From the NCBI RefSeq assembly GCF_012935325.2, contig NZ_JABBYG020000009.1, positions 1 through 64,000 on the forward strand: a stretch of DNA of 64,000 bases. Reading direction: 5' to 3'. The first letter of the stretch is position 1. Each line of letters opens with the position of its first letter. This document shows, one piece after another, positions 27,000-35,559 of this stretch. The translations under genes and the position numbers were made by a program. A model generated the notes under the pieces. It ran no database searches and was not told the DNA's origin. It was given only the letters and a program-made list of their open reading frames with translations. The stretch is from Paenibacillus sp. PL91 (GTDB lineage Bacteria > Bacillota > Bacilli > Paenibacillales > Paenibacillaceae).

Positions 27000-28010
27000 A
27001 TGAAAGCGACCACGATTTATGATGTTGCCAAGGAGGCGGGCGTCTCCATCGCGACCGTCTCCAATGCGATAAACGGCAAAGGAAAAGTAAGCAACAAAAA
27101 GCGCGATGAAATTTTCAAGGTAATGGAGCGGCTCCAGTACCAGCCGAGCGTGATCGCTTCGGCATTGATGGGCAAGAGAACGTACACAATAGGGCTGCTC
27201 ATCCCAGATGTATCCAACCCCTTTTTCTCCGAGATTGCCCGCTCTGTAGAGGATTTGGCGCATTCCGAAGGGTATAGCGTCATCGTCTGCAGTACGGACA
27301 ACAAGGATGACCGGGTAGAGAAATATATTCGGCTGCTGGAGCAAAAAAGCGTAGACGGCATTTTGATCGGGACCGGCGTGGAAAACGCAGATATTTTAAC
27401 GCAGCTGGCGGAGAAATCGCTGCCTATCGTCATGATCGCAAGGGAAGCCGTTGCGATGCCGGTTCATAGCGTGCTGACAGACGACTTCAAGGGCGGGGCG
27501 CTTGCCGCCGAGCATTTGCTTGGCAGAGGTCATCGCCAAACTGCGGTGTTGTCTGAAAATTTCAAGGTAACCAGCAGCCTCGAGCGGGTCCGTGGGTTTA
27601 GATTCGCGCTGTTTGAGGCTGGAATTTCCCTTGACGATGCCAGCATTATCTCGTGCGATTCCAGCATAAGAGATGGCAAACGGGCGGCAGCGGCACTCAT
27701 CCGCGGGGAAAATCGTCCGTCAGCGATATTTTGCTGCAACGATTTGCTTGCAATCGGCGCATTGCAGGCAGCTAAGGAAGCAGGAGTAAAGGTACCGGAG
27801 CAGCTGTCGATTATCGGCTTTGACGATACCATTCTGTCTACCGTGACGAATCCGGCGCTTACAACAATCGCCCAGCCGATGGACCAAATGGTCAAGCTGG
27901 CATTCGACTTGCTGATTCGCAGCGTGGAGAATAAGGATGAAATCAAGCAAAGGATCGTCATGCAGCCGGAGCTGATCGTCAGGGAATCTACAAGCGCGCC
28001 GGCTAATTAA
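27000..28010 (+). CDS. LacI-family transcriptional regulator, probable inositol regulator
   Basis: I set the start at 27000 (MKATTIYDVAKEAGVSIATV) behind TGAGG; an ATG 12 bases upstream has no ribosome site. The 336-residue protein has the LacI helix-turn-helix in residues 4-25, the hinge helix around SVIASALMG, then a periplasmic-binding-protein-like sensor (GLLIPDVSNPFFSEIA, FCCNDLLAIGALQAAKEAG, SIIGFDDTILSTVTNPALTTI). It has its own promoter 110 bases after iolB. It probably represses the iol operon, a role held in B. subtilis by the unrelated DeoR-family IolR; this is inferred from position. Confidence 0.9.
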   Translation: MKATTIYDVAKEAGVSIATVSNAINGKGKVSNKKRDEIFKVMERLQYQPSVIASALMGKRTYTIGLLIPDVSNPFFSEIARSVEDLAHSEGYSVIVCSTDNKDDRVEKYIRLLEQKSVDGILIGTGVENADILTQLAEKSLPIVMIAREAVAMPVHSVLTDDFKGGALAAEHLLGRGHRQTAVLSENFKVTSSLERVRGFRFALFEAGISLDDASIISCDSSIRDGKRAAAALIRGENRPSAIFCCNDLLAIGALQAAKEAGVKVPEQLSIIGFDDTILSTVTNPALTTIAQPMDQMVKLAFDLLIRSVENKDEIKQRIVMQPELIVRESTSAPAN

Positions 28011-28011
28011 T

Positions 28012-28560
28012 ATGGGAAGGCTGTTTGACAAAATGGAGAAAAAATTAATCGTATTTCTGGACAGCGGCGACACGATAATCGATGAATCAACCGAAGTAAG
28101 GGACGATGAAGGAATCGTCCTGCACGCAGAGCTGATTCCGGGCGCTGACGTCATGGTCAAAACGTTGTTCGACAAAGGGTATACGCTTGCGCTGGTTGCT
28201 GATGGCGACGCGCAATCGTTCAAGAACGTATTCAAGCAGCACGGGCTTTACGATTATTTTGCAACGATGATCTATTCCGAAACCGTGAAAGCAAGCAAGC
28301 CGAGTCCGCGTATGTTCAAGGCTGCTGTAGGCGCTTTGGATCTGTCCGAGGCGGATATCCCGCGCATCGTCATGATCGGCAACAATTTGAGCCGCGATAT
28401 GAAGGGCGCCAATGCGCTGGGCATGACGAGCATTTTCCAAAGCTGGACGACGCGCTACCCGCATACGCCAGCAGATGAGTCGGAGCGTCCGACCTATACG
28501 GTGCGAGAACCGCTTGAGCTGGTAGAGCTGATAGATCGGCTTAACGACGAGATCTCATAA
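28012..28560 (+). CDS. HAD-superfamily hydrolase
   Basis: This 182-residue protein has HAD motif I as FLDSGDTIID near residue 15, with a VALVADGD-like motif II (TLALVADGD near 62). The Lys motif is ETVKASKPSPRMF near 88 and motif III is IVMIGNNLSRDMKGANALGM near 122. The motif order fits a phosphatase acting on a small phosphorylated metabolite. It begins one base after the LacI stop with no clear ribosome site, so coupled translation is likely; an internal ATG at 28033 is an alternative start. A phosphorylated inositol intermediate as substrate would be guesswork. Confidence 0.85.
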   Translation: MGRLFDKMEKKLIVFLDSGDTIIDESTEVRDDEGIVLHAELIPGADVMVKTLFDKGYTLALVADGDAQSFKNVFKQHGLYDYFATMIYSETVKASKPSPRMFKAAVGALDLSEADIPRIVMIGNNLSRDMKGANALGMTSIFQSWTTRYPHTPADESERPTYTVREPLELVELIDRLNDEIS

Positions 28561-28603
28561 TAGGTGCTGCATATGCTTTCGGTCTTATACCTAAAAATTG
28601 AAG

Positions 28604-28636
28604 AGAAGCCCTTCAGACTGCCTGAAGGGCTTTTCT
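28604..28636 (+). terminator. Rho-independent terminator
   Basis: An 11-bp GC-rich stem (AAGCCCTTCAG paired with CTGAAGGGCTT, centred near 28619) is followed by TTCT. It closes the inositol/LacI/HAD transcript and faces the convergent gene at 28672. Confidence 0.75.
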
Positions 28637-28671
28637 CATGCCTGGACTGAACAAGGAGTCTTTCTCCAAAG

Positions 28672-30144
28672 CTAGCGGCGTTTCTTCCGCAGCTCCTTCA
28701 TCAGATGAATAATCGTACTGGCTCCGAGCCAAATAGCAATCATTATACCGGACAGTGTCATGGCTAAGGCAATATATTCAAATATCGAATACCCCAGCAG
28801 CTTACGCCAATCGATGTCGCCCTTCAAATCCTCGATAACCTGATTCATTCCGAAAATCCCGCTCACTACCGAATAAACCGTCAAAATCAACAGCAAATAA
28901 TTGTTTCGCTTGGAAGTGAAATTTTCTTGATATTTGTACAAATCGGCTAGCGTTTGCTTCACATCGGTGTACAGCTCTCCATTGCCGAATCGGTTGCGAA
29001 GCTGAATGAAAATCTCCTTGCCTTGCGATTGGGAGACGACCTCATTAAAATAATATTTGGCCGAAAAGGTCGTAATCGATCGGATCAGTTCCTCAATTCT
29101 ATCCTGATTTTGATCAAGGCGTACGCGCGAATAGAGATTCGATAGCTTTAGGAGCACGATTTTATGGAACAGATTAATAAGCAGGGCATAGTAATATTCG
29201 CCGTACATATGATTGGCTAGCTGTGTTGTAATGTTTGCATCCTCATTCGTTATGCAGACAAACGATGTCTCGTTCGTCATATAATAAGTGTTTGGACCCC
29301 AGCGGTCGAAAATATGATGATCGACATACCTTTCAATGTAGTCGCTATTCGTTGAACTGATATACGGCTGATTGTTTCGATCGACACCATCGATTTGGGA
29401 AGCGCGATATAGATCGACCGGCGTAATTTCGAGCTTATCTTGCAAAGCAAGCAGCCCTTGCACGTACATTCGTTCATCCACGAAAAAAGGATGCTTAGCA
29501 AAATATGTTTCCCCAAGCTCTTCTGAGTCCAAGAAGGGAATCATTCCTGGGACGAGAACATTCAGCATAAAATCCTCGACGTCATCGAATTGTTGTTCAT
29601 CTAAAATCCATCGAGCCTCTTCGTCTTGGATGTTCCTATTTTGGAGCACCCGGAATCGTTTCGCGAATTCCAATGCATCTGTAAATGTTAATTCACGGCA
29701 GGGCAATTCGATTCGAACAGTAATAAAACCTAAGTCGAAGGGACATAAAAAGACATCGGTCGATTGAACGATGAACGGCATGTCCCGCGGATGGGATTTC
29801 AAGAAACAATTATGCTCCATCGATTTGGAAAAACGGTGCAGACCATCTTGATTCGCCGTATGCGGGAATAACATGTTATTGGTAAAAGATAAATAATACC
29901 GCTCTAGATTGAGATGGGACACCCGGCAGCGCTTGCCGTAATAGGCGTTCTCCTGTTCCATGTCCTTCAAGGAAAACCGGGTGAAGCCATCCGACTGAAG
30001 CTGCATTTGCAGCTTTTCTTGGCAGTTCTTGTTTAACGAGAAAGGAAAAATAAAATGAAATAGAGCAGCATCAAGCTGTTTTTCCTCTATGATAGGCTCT
30101 AACATCGCTTGCTCCACCTCTTTTAGATAATCAATGTAAGACAA
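28672..30144 (-). CDS. Membrane protein with CorA-like (2-TM-GxN) C-terminus
   Basis: This 490-residue protein has about 410 soluble residues and two membrane helices at about 415-432 and 454-478. The first helix ends in GIFGMN, the signature of CorA-type Mg2+ channels. A loop of about 15-20 residues and a basic tail (ELRKKRR) follow, as in CorA. The soluble part shows no clear CorA similarity to my eye (YYLSFTNNMLFPHTANQDG, RRYIERYVDHHIFD-like segments) and is longer than the usual ~250 residues. I call it a distant member of the CorA superfamily; transport is inferred from the membrane end only. Confidence 0.75.
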   Translation of the reverse strand: MSYIDYLKEVEQAMLEPIIEEKQLDAALFHFIFPFSLNKNCQEKLQMQLQSDGFTRFSLKDMEQENAYYGKRCRVSHLNLERYYLSFTNNMLFPHTANQDGLHRFSKSMEHNCFLKSHPRDMPFIVQSTDVFLCPFDLGFITVRIELPCRELTFTDALEFAKRFRVLQNRNIQDEEARWILDEQQFDDVEDFMLNVLVPGMIPFLDSEELGETYFAKHPFFVDERMYVQGLLALQDKLEITPVDLYRASQIDGVDRNNQPYISSTNSDYIERYVDHHIFDRWGPNTYYMTNETSFVCITNEDANITTQLANHMYGEYYYALLINLFHKIVLLKLSNLYSRVRLDQNQDRIEELIRSITTFSAKYYFNEVVSQSQGKEIFIQLRNRFGNGELYTDVKQTLADLYKYQENFTSKRNNYLLLILTVYSVVSGIFGMNQVIEDLKGDIDWRKLLGYSIFEYIALAMTLSGIMIAIWLGASTIIHLMKELRKKRR

Positions 30145-30256
30145 TATAAACGGTTATTCCGTTTTTCAAACGGGGAAAATGATTGAAAAAATGATTTGCG
30201 AAAGAACCACTAAATATGGTATTTTTAAGGAACGAATAACAAGGGAGGTGAAGTAG

Positions 30257-30400
30257 GTGAATCACGAAATGGTCAATAACCGTATTAGCCGGCTGCCGAT
30301 TGCTATGGCTGGCATCGTTCATGCTTTTTCCGCGAACGGGAGAGGTCTGTCCAAATTTGCTAATACGATTAAACCATTCGCGAGAAGACGCCTACTTTAA
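30257..30400 (+). CDS. Leader ORF (47 residues) upstream of the ABC-F gene
   Basis: A GTG at 30257 follows AAGGGAGGTG (30241-30250), a near-perfect ribosome site. The ORF encodes 47 residues beginning VNHEMVNNRISRLP and ending FARRRLL before TAA at 30398. It lies 26 bases before an intrinsic terminator and about 100 bases before an ABC-F gene. In genes such as vmlR, translation of a leader ORF decides whether a terminator forms; this ORF is well placed for that. It has no recognisable function of its own. Confidence 0.65.
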   Translation: MNHEMVNNRISRLPIAMAGIVHAFSANGRGLSKFANTIKPFARRRLL

Positions 30401-30426
30401 CCACAACGGATAGCTGTACCATCCGA

Positions 30427-30460
30427 AGGGTCGCAGGCTTGTTGCTGCGGCTCTTTTTTT
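30427..30460 (+). terminator. Leader terminator (probable attenuator) of the ABC-F gene
   Basis: A 10-bp stem with two G-T pairs (AGGGTCGCAG at 30427-30436, CTGCGGCTCT at 30445-30454) has an 8-base loop and runs into a T tract. A small upstream hairpin (CGGAT at 30407, ATCCG at 30421) partly precedes it. It sits between the leader ORF and the ABC-F start, so it can only act within that transcript. Confidence 0.75.
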
Positions 30461-30502
30461 GTGCATGAAAAATTGGGTCTTCATCATTAGGAGGCTCTTA
30501 AG

Positions 30503-32425
30503 ATGATTATCGTTAATATAAATGAGATAAAAAAATACCATGCAGCAAATTTAGTGTTTGACGGGCTTACACTTCAGATCCATGAGGGGGAGAGGGTCGG
30601 ATTAATCGGACGCAACGGCAGCGGCAAATCAACCTTGCTCCGCTTGATTTCTGGACATGAGCAGGTTGATGAAGGCATGCTGACGGTGCAGAAGGATTTG
30701 CAAATCGGTTATTTGCCGCAAATTCCTGAGGCATTTCATGAACGGACCGTTTATGAGGTTTTAGCTTATGGCTTCCAGCCTTTGATGGCATGCAAAAAGC
30801 AAATGGCTGACATGGAGCAGCAAATGTCGAGTCCCGAAGTGCTCGCAAATCCGGCTGCGATGGAGCGATTGCTGAAAACGTACTCGGCTGCGCAGGAGAG
30901 GTTCGAGAGAGACGGCGGATACGAGATGGATACAACGATTGAACAAGTGGCAACAGGCTTGTTTATTGACCGTGCTAGCTATACGCGAAGCTTTAGCAGT
31001 CTTTCCGGCGGCGAGAAGACCCGGGTTTCTCTGGCGTCGCAATTAATTATTCGTCCAGCCTTGCTGCTGCTGGACGAACCAACCAATCATTTGGATTTGC
31101 GAGGCATGGAGTGGCTGGAGCAGTTTCTCCGGCAATATGAAGGCGCGTGCGTCATCGTATCTCATGATCGCTACTTCCTCGATGCCGTCAGCTCCAAAAT
31201 CATTGAGCTGGAAGACGGCACGGCGCAGACGTTTCTTACCAACTACACCGGGTATGTGAAGGAGAAGGAGGAGCGACTGCTGCAGCAATTTGCCAAGTTT
31301 CAAGAGCAGCAGAAGCAAATCAAAAAAATGAAAGAAACGATTAAGCAGCTGGAGGAATGGGGGCGCGTCGGCGGCAACGAGAAGTTTTTCAAGCGCGCAG
31401 CCTCGATTCGCAAAGCATTGGAGAAGCTGGAGATGGTGAAGAGGCCGGTTCTTGAGCAGAAAACGGCTGATTTCGAGCTTCAGTCGCTTGACCGCTCCGG
31501 ACGTAGGGTTGTCGCTTTCGAGGGTGTGACCAAACGCTTCGGTGAGCGAGTCATTCTGGATGATGCAGAGGGAAGCTTGTTATATGGCGAGAAGGTAGTG
31601 CTGGTAGGCGACAACGGCTCTGGCAAAACGACCCTGTTCAAGCTGCTGCTGGGGGACCTTCAACCGGATGGCGGTGAGCTAGTCCATGGGGCTCGCGTAA
31701 ACATCGGCTATTTGGGACAGGAGGAGAAGGCAGCGGATAACAAACAAAGTGTTCTCGATTTCTTTCGAACGGAAGGAAGCTTGGAGGAAGGCGAAGCAAG
31801 AAATATATTAGCGAGCTATTTGTTTTATGGCGCAGATGTTTTCAAGCCGATCCAAGCCTTGTCTGGCGGAGAATGGTCGCGATTGCGCCTCGCGCTGCTT
31901 ATACGCAAGAAGCCGAATTTACTGCTGCTCGATGAGCCGACGAATCATCTGGATGTCAGCTCCCGTGAAGCTTTGGAGGAAGCCTTGGAGCAATTTGCCG
32001 GAACGGTGCTGGCGATCTCGCATGACCGTTATTTCATTAATCGGCTTGCTAAGCGGGTTTGGGAGCTGAAACAAGGGACGATTGCCGAGTATATAGGCAA
32101 TTATGATGACTTTAAGATGAGGCAGCAGGGTAGAACAAATGAGGGTTCAACTATTCGCTCAGAAGAAAAAATAACGCGAGAGATGAAGCGATTAAAGGAG
32201 CAGCCAGCACGTAAGCCAAACACTAGCGAGGCTATGAGCCTGCAGCAGCTTGAAAGCGAAATGGCAGAGCTCGAAGCAGGGCTGGCTGCATTGGGCAAGG
32301 AGATGGAGATGCACGCTGCAAATGGCGATCCATCTCAGCTGGAAGCCTTGTGGAGTATGCAGGAGCAGCAGCAATTGCAGCTGGATCGACTTCTGGAAAT
32401 ATGGATGAATATGTCTGAGGGATAG
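30503..32425 (+). CDS. ABC-F family ATPase, possible ribosomal protection protein
   Basis: The 640-residue protein has two ABC domains and no membrane segment. Walker A motifs are GRNGSGKST near residue 39 and GDNGSGKTT near 369. Signature motifs are SLSGGEKTRV and ALSGGEWSRL, each followed by LLLDEPTNHLD. The ~80-residue linker between domains is charged and helical. ABC-F proteins bind the ribosomal E site; some displace antibiotics, others act in translation. The attenuator-like leader argues for an inducible antibiotic-protection type, but the family also contains housekeeping YdiF-like members. The C-terminal ~80 residues form a coiled-coil-like extension. Confidence 0.9.
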   Translation: MIIVNINEIKKYHAANLVFDGLTLQIHEGERVGLIGRNGSGKSTLLRLISGHEQVDEGMLTVQKDLQIGYLPQIPEAFHERTVYEVLAYGFQPLMACKKQMADMEQQMSSPEVLANPAAMERLLKTYSAAQERFERDGGYEMDTTIEQVATGLFIDRASYTRSFSSLSGGEKTRVSLASQLIIRPALLLLDEPTNHLDLRGMEWLEQFLRQYEGACVIVSHDRYFLDAVSSKIIELEDGTAQTFLTNYTGYVKEKEERLLQQFAKFQEQQKQIKKMKETIKQLEEWGRVGGNEKFFKRAASIRKALEKLEMVKRPVLEQKTADFELQSLDRSGRRVVAFEGVTKRFGERVILDDAEGSLLYGEKVVLVGDNGSGKTTLFKLLLGDLQPDGGELVHGARVNIGYLGQEEKAADNKQSVLDFFRTEGSLEEGEARNILASYLFYGADVFKPIQALSGGEWSRLRLALLIRKKPNLLLLDEPTNHLDVSSREALEEALEQFAGTVLAISHDRYFINRLAKRVWELKQGTIAEYIGNYDDFKMRQQGRTNEGSTIRSEEKITREMKRLKEQPARKPNTSEAMSLQQLESEMAELEAGLAALGKEMEMHAANGDPSQLEALWSMQEQQQLQLDRLLEIWMNMSEG

Positions 32426-32531
32426 AGGATTGTTTCTAGTATTTCTATCAATTTTTCAGCGAGTAGATCATTTCCTGATTCAGATATGGTAAACTAAATG
32501 TTGGAAATGCCAAGTCTGAAGGAGTGGAACG

Positions 32532-33551
32532 ATGGAGCAATTGATCGGGAAGAAAGTGCAGCATGATATCTTGAACGCATATGGCGTTACAATTGTACCG
32601 GCCAATTCTTTTATTTCTCGCGAGTCACTGCAAATTATAATGAACCATCGGATAGATTTAAATGCTATTGTTCTGGCATCTGAGCAGAAGCCCTCTAATC
32701 CAAAAAAGAGCATTCAAATCGGAGAGCTCGTGCAGCAGACGGTTAGTGTATCGAAGGAGCTGTTCGAGTCGATTTTAGTGTCCCGCAAGGTGCCTTTGAT
32801 GGAGATTCGCAATCAGGTTCTGCCTGCTATTGTTCAGCTTTCCAAAAACCAAGATATTTTTGAATTGTTTGAAGCGGTGAAGGCGAAGGATGATTACATC
32901 TACGAGCATAATGTGGGAGTAGGGGTTATATCGACGCTCATAGGCAGATGGATGAATCTAGAGGAGTCGGAGCTGATGATTTTGTCCTTGGCGGCGACGC
33001 TTCATGATGTAGGCAAAGTAAAGCTTCCGATCGAGGTTCTGAATAAACCGGGCAAGCTGAACGAGGTTGAATTTCAATTAGTCAAGAAGCATACCATTTT
33101 TGGCTACGAGCTGCTCAAGGAAACGACTGGCATAAGCCTGCGGATCGCACGCGTTGCGCTGCAGCATCATGAGCGTGAGGATGGGAAGGGCTATCCGCTT
33201 GGAATCAAGAAAGAAAATATAGATTTATTCAGCTCGATTGTAGCGGTTGCCGATATTTTTCACGCGATGTCCTCGAAGCGGCCTTATCATGAGCCGTTGT
33301 CGTTCCATGAAATCGTCAGCCAGATGAGCGATGGAAAATTTGGGGTATTAAACCCGCAAATCATTTCGGTGTTTATTGAAAATATGATGAAGCGGTTAGT
33401 AGGGAAGCAAGTGCTGCTGACGGATGGACGCGAGGGTGAGGTCGTTTACATCAATCCGCACAATATCGAGACGCCTTTAATTAAGCTGGCGGATTATTTC
33501 CTCGATTTAAGCCAAGAGCGTAACATTCATATCAAATCCATCATTGCTTAA
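32532..33551 (+). CDS. HD-GYP domain phosphodiesterase
   Basis: This 339-residue cytoplasmic protein has an unassigned N-terminal ~110 residues and a C-terminal HD-GYP domain. LHDVGKVKLP carries the metal-binding HD near 158-159. HHEREDGKGYP near 213 is the defining HHE...GYP signature. The C-terminus ends in a small PilZ-like or linker region. HD-GYP enzymes hydrolyse cyclic di-GMP. AAGGAGTGG lies upstream of the ATG. It is a single gene between the ABC-F gene and a terminator. Confidence 0.92.
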   Translation: MEQLIGKKVQHDILNAYGVTIVPANSFISRESLQIIMNHRIDLNAIVLASEQKPSNPKKSIQIGELVQQTVSVSKELFESILVSRKVPLMEIRNQVLPAIVQLSKNQDIFELFEAVKAKDDYIYEHNVGVGVISTLIGRWMNLEESELMILSLAATLHDVGKVKLPIEVLNKPGKLNEVEFQLVKKHTIFGYELLKETTGISLRIARVALQHHEREDGKGYPLGIKKENIDLFSSIVAVADIFHAMSSKRPYHEPLSFHEIVSQMSDGKFGVLNPQIISVFIENMMKRLVGKQVLLTDGREGEVVYINPHNIETPLIKLADYFLDLSQERNIHIKSIIA

Positions 33552-33568
33552 AATAAACGAGTCTAAGC

Positions 33569-33606
33569 GCTGCTAACCAACATTTGTTGATTAGCAGCCT
33601 TTTTTA
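33569..33606 (+). terminator. Rho-independent terminator
   Basis: An 8-bp stem (GCTGCTAA at 33569-33576, TTAGCAGC at 33591-33598) has an inner CAACATTTGTTG hairpin and runs into TTTTTT. It ends the HD-GYP gene. Confidence 0.85.
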
Positions 33607-33724
33607 TGGATAGGTATGTGTATTTCTACGATTCGCCTTATTGAGCCCTCAGAAACGGATAGAAATAGCCACACAGAATGTCTGTTTTTTTGCTATAGTA
33701 CAATTATTAGCCGGAGGTGCCAGC

Positions 33725-35527
33725 ATGCGAACGCGTCTTAGCAATCCAATGACAAAGTTGAACATAAAGCAGCAGTTGATTCTTTTGTTTCTCATGATGG
33801 TGAGTCCCATTTTTCTGCTTCATTGGTATGGGAACATGAAGGCGGAGCATCTGCTCAAAAATCATGTGACGAGCGCATATGTCGAGCTGAGCAAGCAAAA
33901 TTATACCGTGATCAAGCGTGATATGGACACCATCAGCAAAATCACGACAACGATTATTCAAAATCCGCTTACGCAGCAGCTTATTCCGCTGGAGAACGAT
34001 ACCGTCATTGAGCGGGTACGCAAATACGATAAGGTCGACAAGCTGCTTGCGGCTAACTCAATCCCCCTTAACGGCGGGGAAGCGGTGTACTATTCACTCT
34101 ATATTTATGATCCGAATGATTATTATTTTTTCGCGCCAAAGCGTCAGCTGATGCAGACTGGCGTTTACTTTTTTGCTGATCATGATAAGCCGGAATGGTT
34201 CGATCACGCCGTCAGCTTAAAGAGCAAGGGCTATATGGAAATTATTGATTCGAACGTAGGGCTCTCCAGAATTAGTACACTCGCCTATATTCGGGCTGTA
34301 AATAACGTCACTTATGGAAACGGTATCATTGGCGTGCTGGTTGCTACCAAAATGGATATGAAAATTGCAGAATCGCTAAGATCGGTCTCACTGCCCGATG
34401 GCAAAATCATGTTCACAGACTGGGAGAACAGAGTCCTCGCCGCCACGGATTCGAAGCTGATGGGTTCGACTTTGGAGCTGCCGCCCGAGATGTCCATTGC
34501 AGATGAGATGGAGGCGGAGGGCACCTTTGACATCATGACCGCTGATTACATCTATGTGGTCAACTACAACCGCATCATGAACCATAAGCTGGTATATCAA
34601 ATTCCGGTCAGCTCGTTGTTAAAGCAGCAGAGCGAGCTCAAGCATGTCATCCAGCTGATATCGATCGCTTATATTCTGTTCGGCTGCATCGTCATGGTAT
34701 ATTTCTGGCGCTCGCTCATGACGCCGCTGCAGAAGCTGGCGCAGTTTGTACATACCTATGAGCCGGGCAAGCTGGTGCCGGAGACGCCGGGCAAAGGGCG
34801 AAACGACGAGGTTGGCGTGCTTTTTGCCGCTTTGTATGACATGGCCCGCAGGCTCAATGTGCTTATCCACTATAAGTATCATATGGATATCAAGCAGAAG
34901 GAATCACAGCTTCAGCTGCTTTATCAGCAAATTAATCCACATTTACTCTACAATACGCTCGAAAGCATTTATTGGAAAAGCTCGCTCGAAGGAAATACGG
35001 AATCGGCGGAAATGATCAAGGATTTATCGAAGCTGATGAAAATCGGCCTAAGCAGGGGGAGAGAGCTGATTCCGCTCGAAGAGGAGCTGGAGCATGCGTC
35101 CGCCTATGTGAGCCTGCAGCAGAAGCGCTACAAGTATGAGTTTCAAGTCACCTGGAGCATATCCGATGCGGCACGTGAGATTTTGATTCCGAAAATATCG
35201 CTGCAGCCGCTTATTGAGAATGCGATCATCCATGGCGTTAAGTTTATGGGCGAGGATGGCGAGATCCATATCTCTGCCGTCGTTGAAGGAGAGCGGGTCA
35301 CGGTCAAGGTAGAGGACAACGGCCATAAGGAAGTGGACTATTTGGCGATTGAGCGGCTGCTGAATGGCGATAAGCCGGATCATACTTTAGGCTATGGCAT
35401 TCGGAATATCCAGCAGCGGATTCAGCTCCATTTTGGCAATATGTACGGGATGAGCTACAGACGCGGGGAACAGGGCGGAACGTCCGTATGGATCATTTTG
35501 CCGGCAAGCCACGATGAATCAAAGTGA
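33725..35527 (+). CDS. YesM-type sensor histidine kinase
   Basis: I chose ATG 33725 (MRTRLSNPMTKL) behind CCGGAGGTG; an ATG at 33641 has none and adds 28 residues. The protein has 600 residues. A membrane helix at about 19-36 is followed by a large extracellular sensor and a second helix near 310-330. Then come HAMP, the phospho-acceptor block QINPHLLYNTLESI (His near 406) and ATPase motif LQPLIENAIIHG. It is the second YesM/YesN pair in the window and adjoins another sugar transporter, its likely target. Confidence 0.92.
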   Translation: MRTRLSNPMTKLNIKQQLILLFLMMVSPIFLLHWYGNMKAEHLLKNHVTSAYVELSKQNYTVIKRDMDTISKITTTIIQNPLTQQLIPLENDTVIERVRKYDKVDKLLAANSIPLNGGEAVYYSLYIYDPNDYYFFAPKRQLMQTGVYFFADHDKPEWFDHAVSLKSKGYMEIIDSNVGLSRISTLAYIRAVNNVTYGNGIIGVLVATKMDMKIAESLRSVSLPDGKIMFTDWENRVLAATDSKLMGSTLELPPEMSIADEMEAEGTFDIMTADYIYVVNYNRIMNHKLVYQIPVSSLLKQQSELKHVIQLISIAYILFGCIVMVYFWRSLMTPLQKLAQFVHTYEPGKLVPETPGKGRNDEVGVLFAALYDMARRLNVLIHYKYHMDIKQKESQLQLLYQQINPHLLYNTLESIYWKSSLEGNTESAEMIKDLSKLMKIGLSRGRELIPLEEELEHASAYVSLQQKRYKYEFQVTWSISDAAREILIPKISLQPLIENAIIHGVKFMGEDGEIHISAVVEGERVTVKVEDNGHKEVDYLAIERLLNGDKPDHTLGYGIRNIQQRIQLHFGNMYGMSYRRGEQGGTSVWIILPASHDESK

Positions 35528-35559
35528 ATGGAACAAAAAGCAAAATGGGAGGCAGCTGC

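Noticed and set aside
30131..30322. 63-codon minus-strand ORF opposite the leader region
   Set aside because: It lacks a ribosome site and overlaps the N-terminus of the CorA-like gene and the leader ORF on the other strand; the plus-strand ORF explains the region better.
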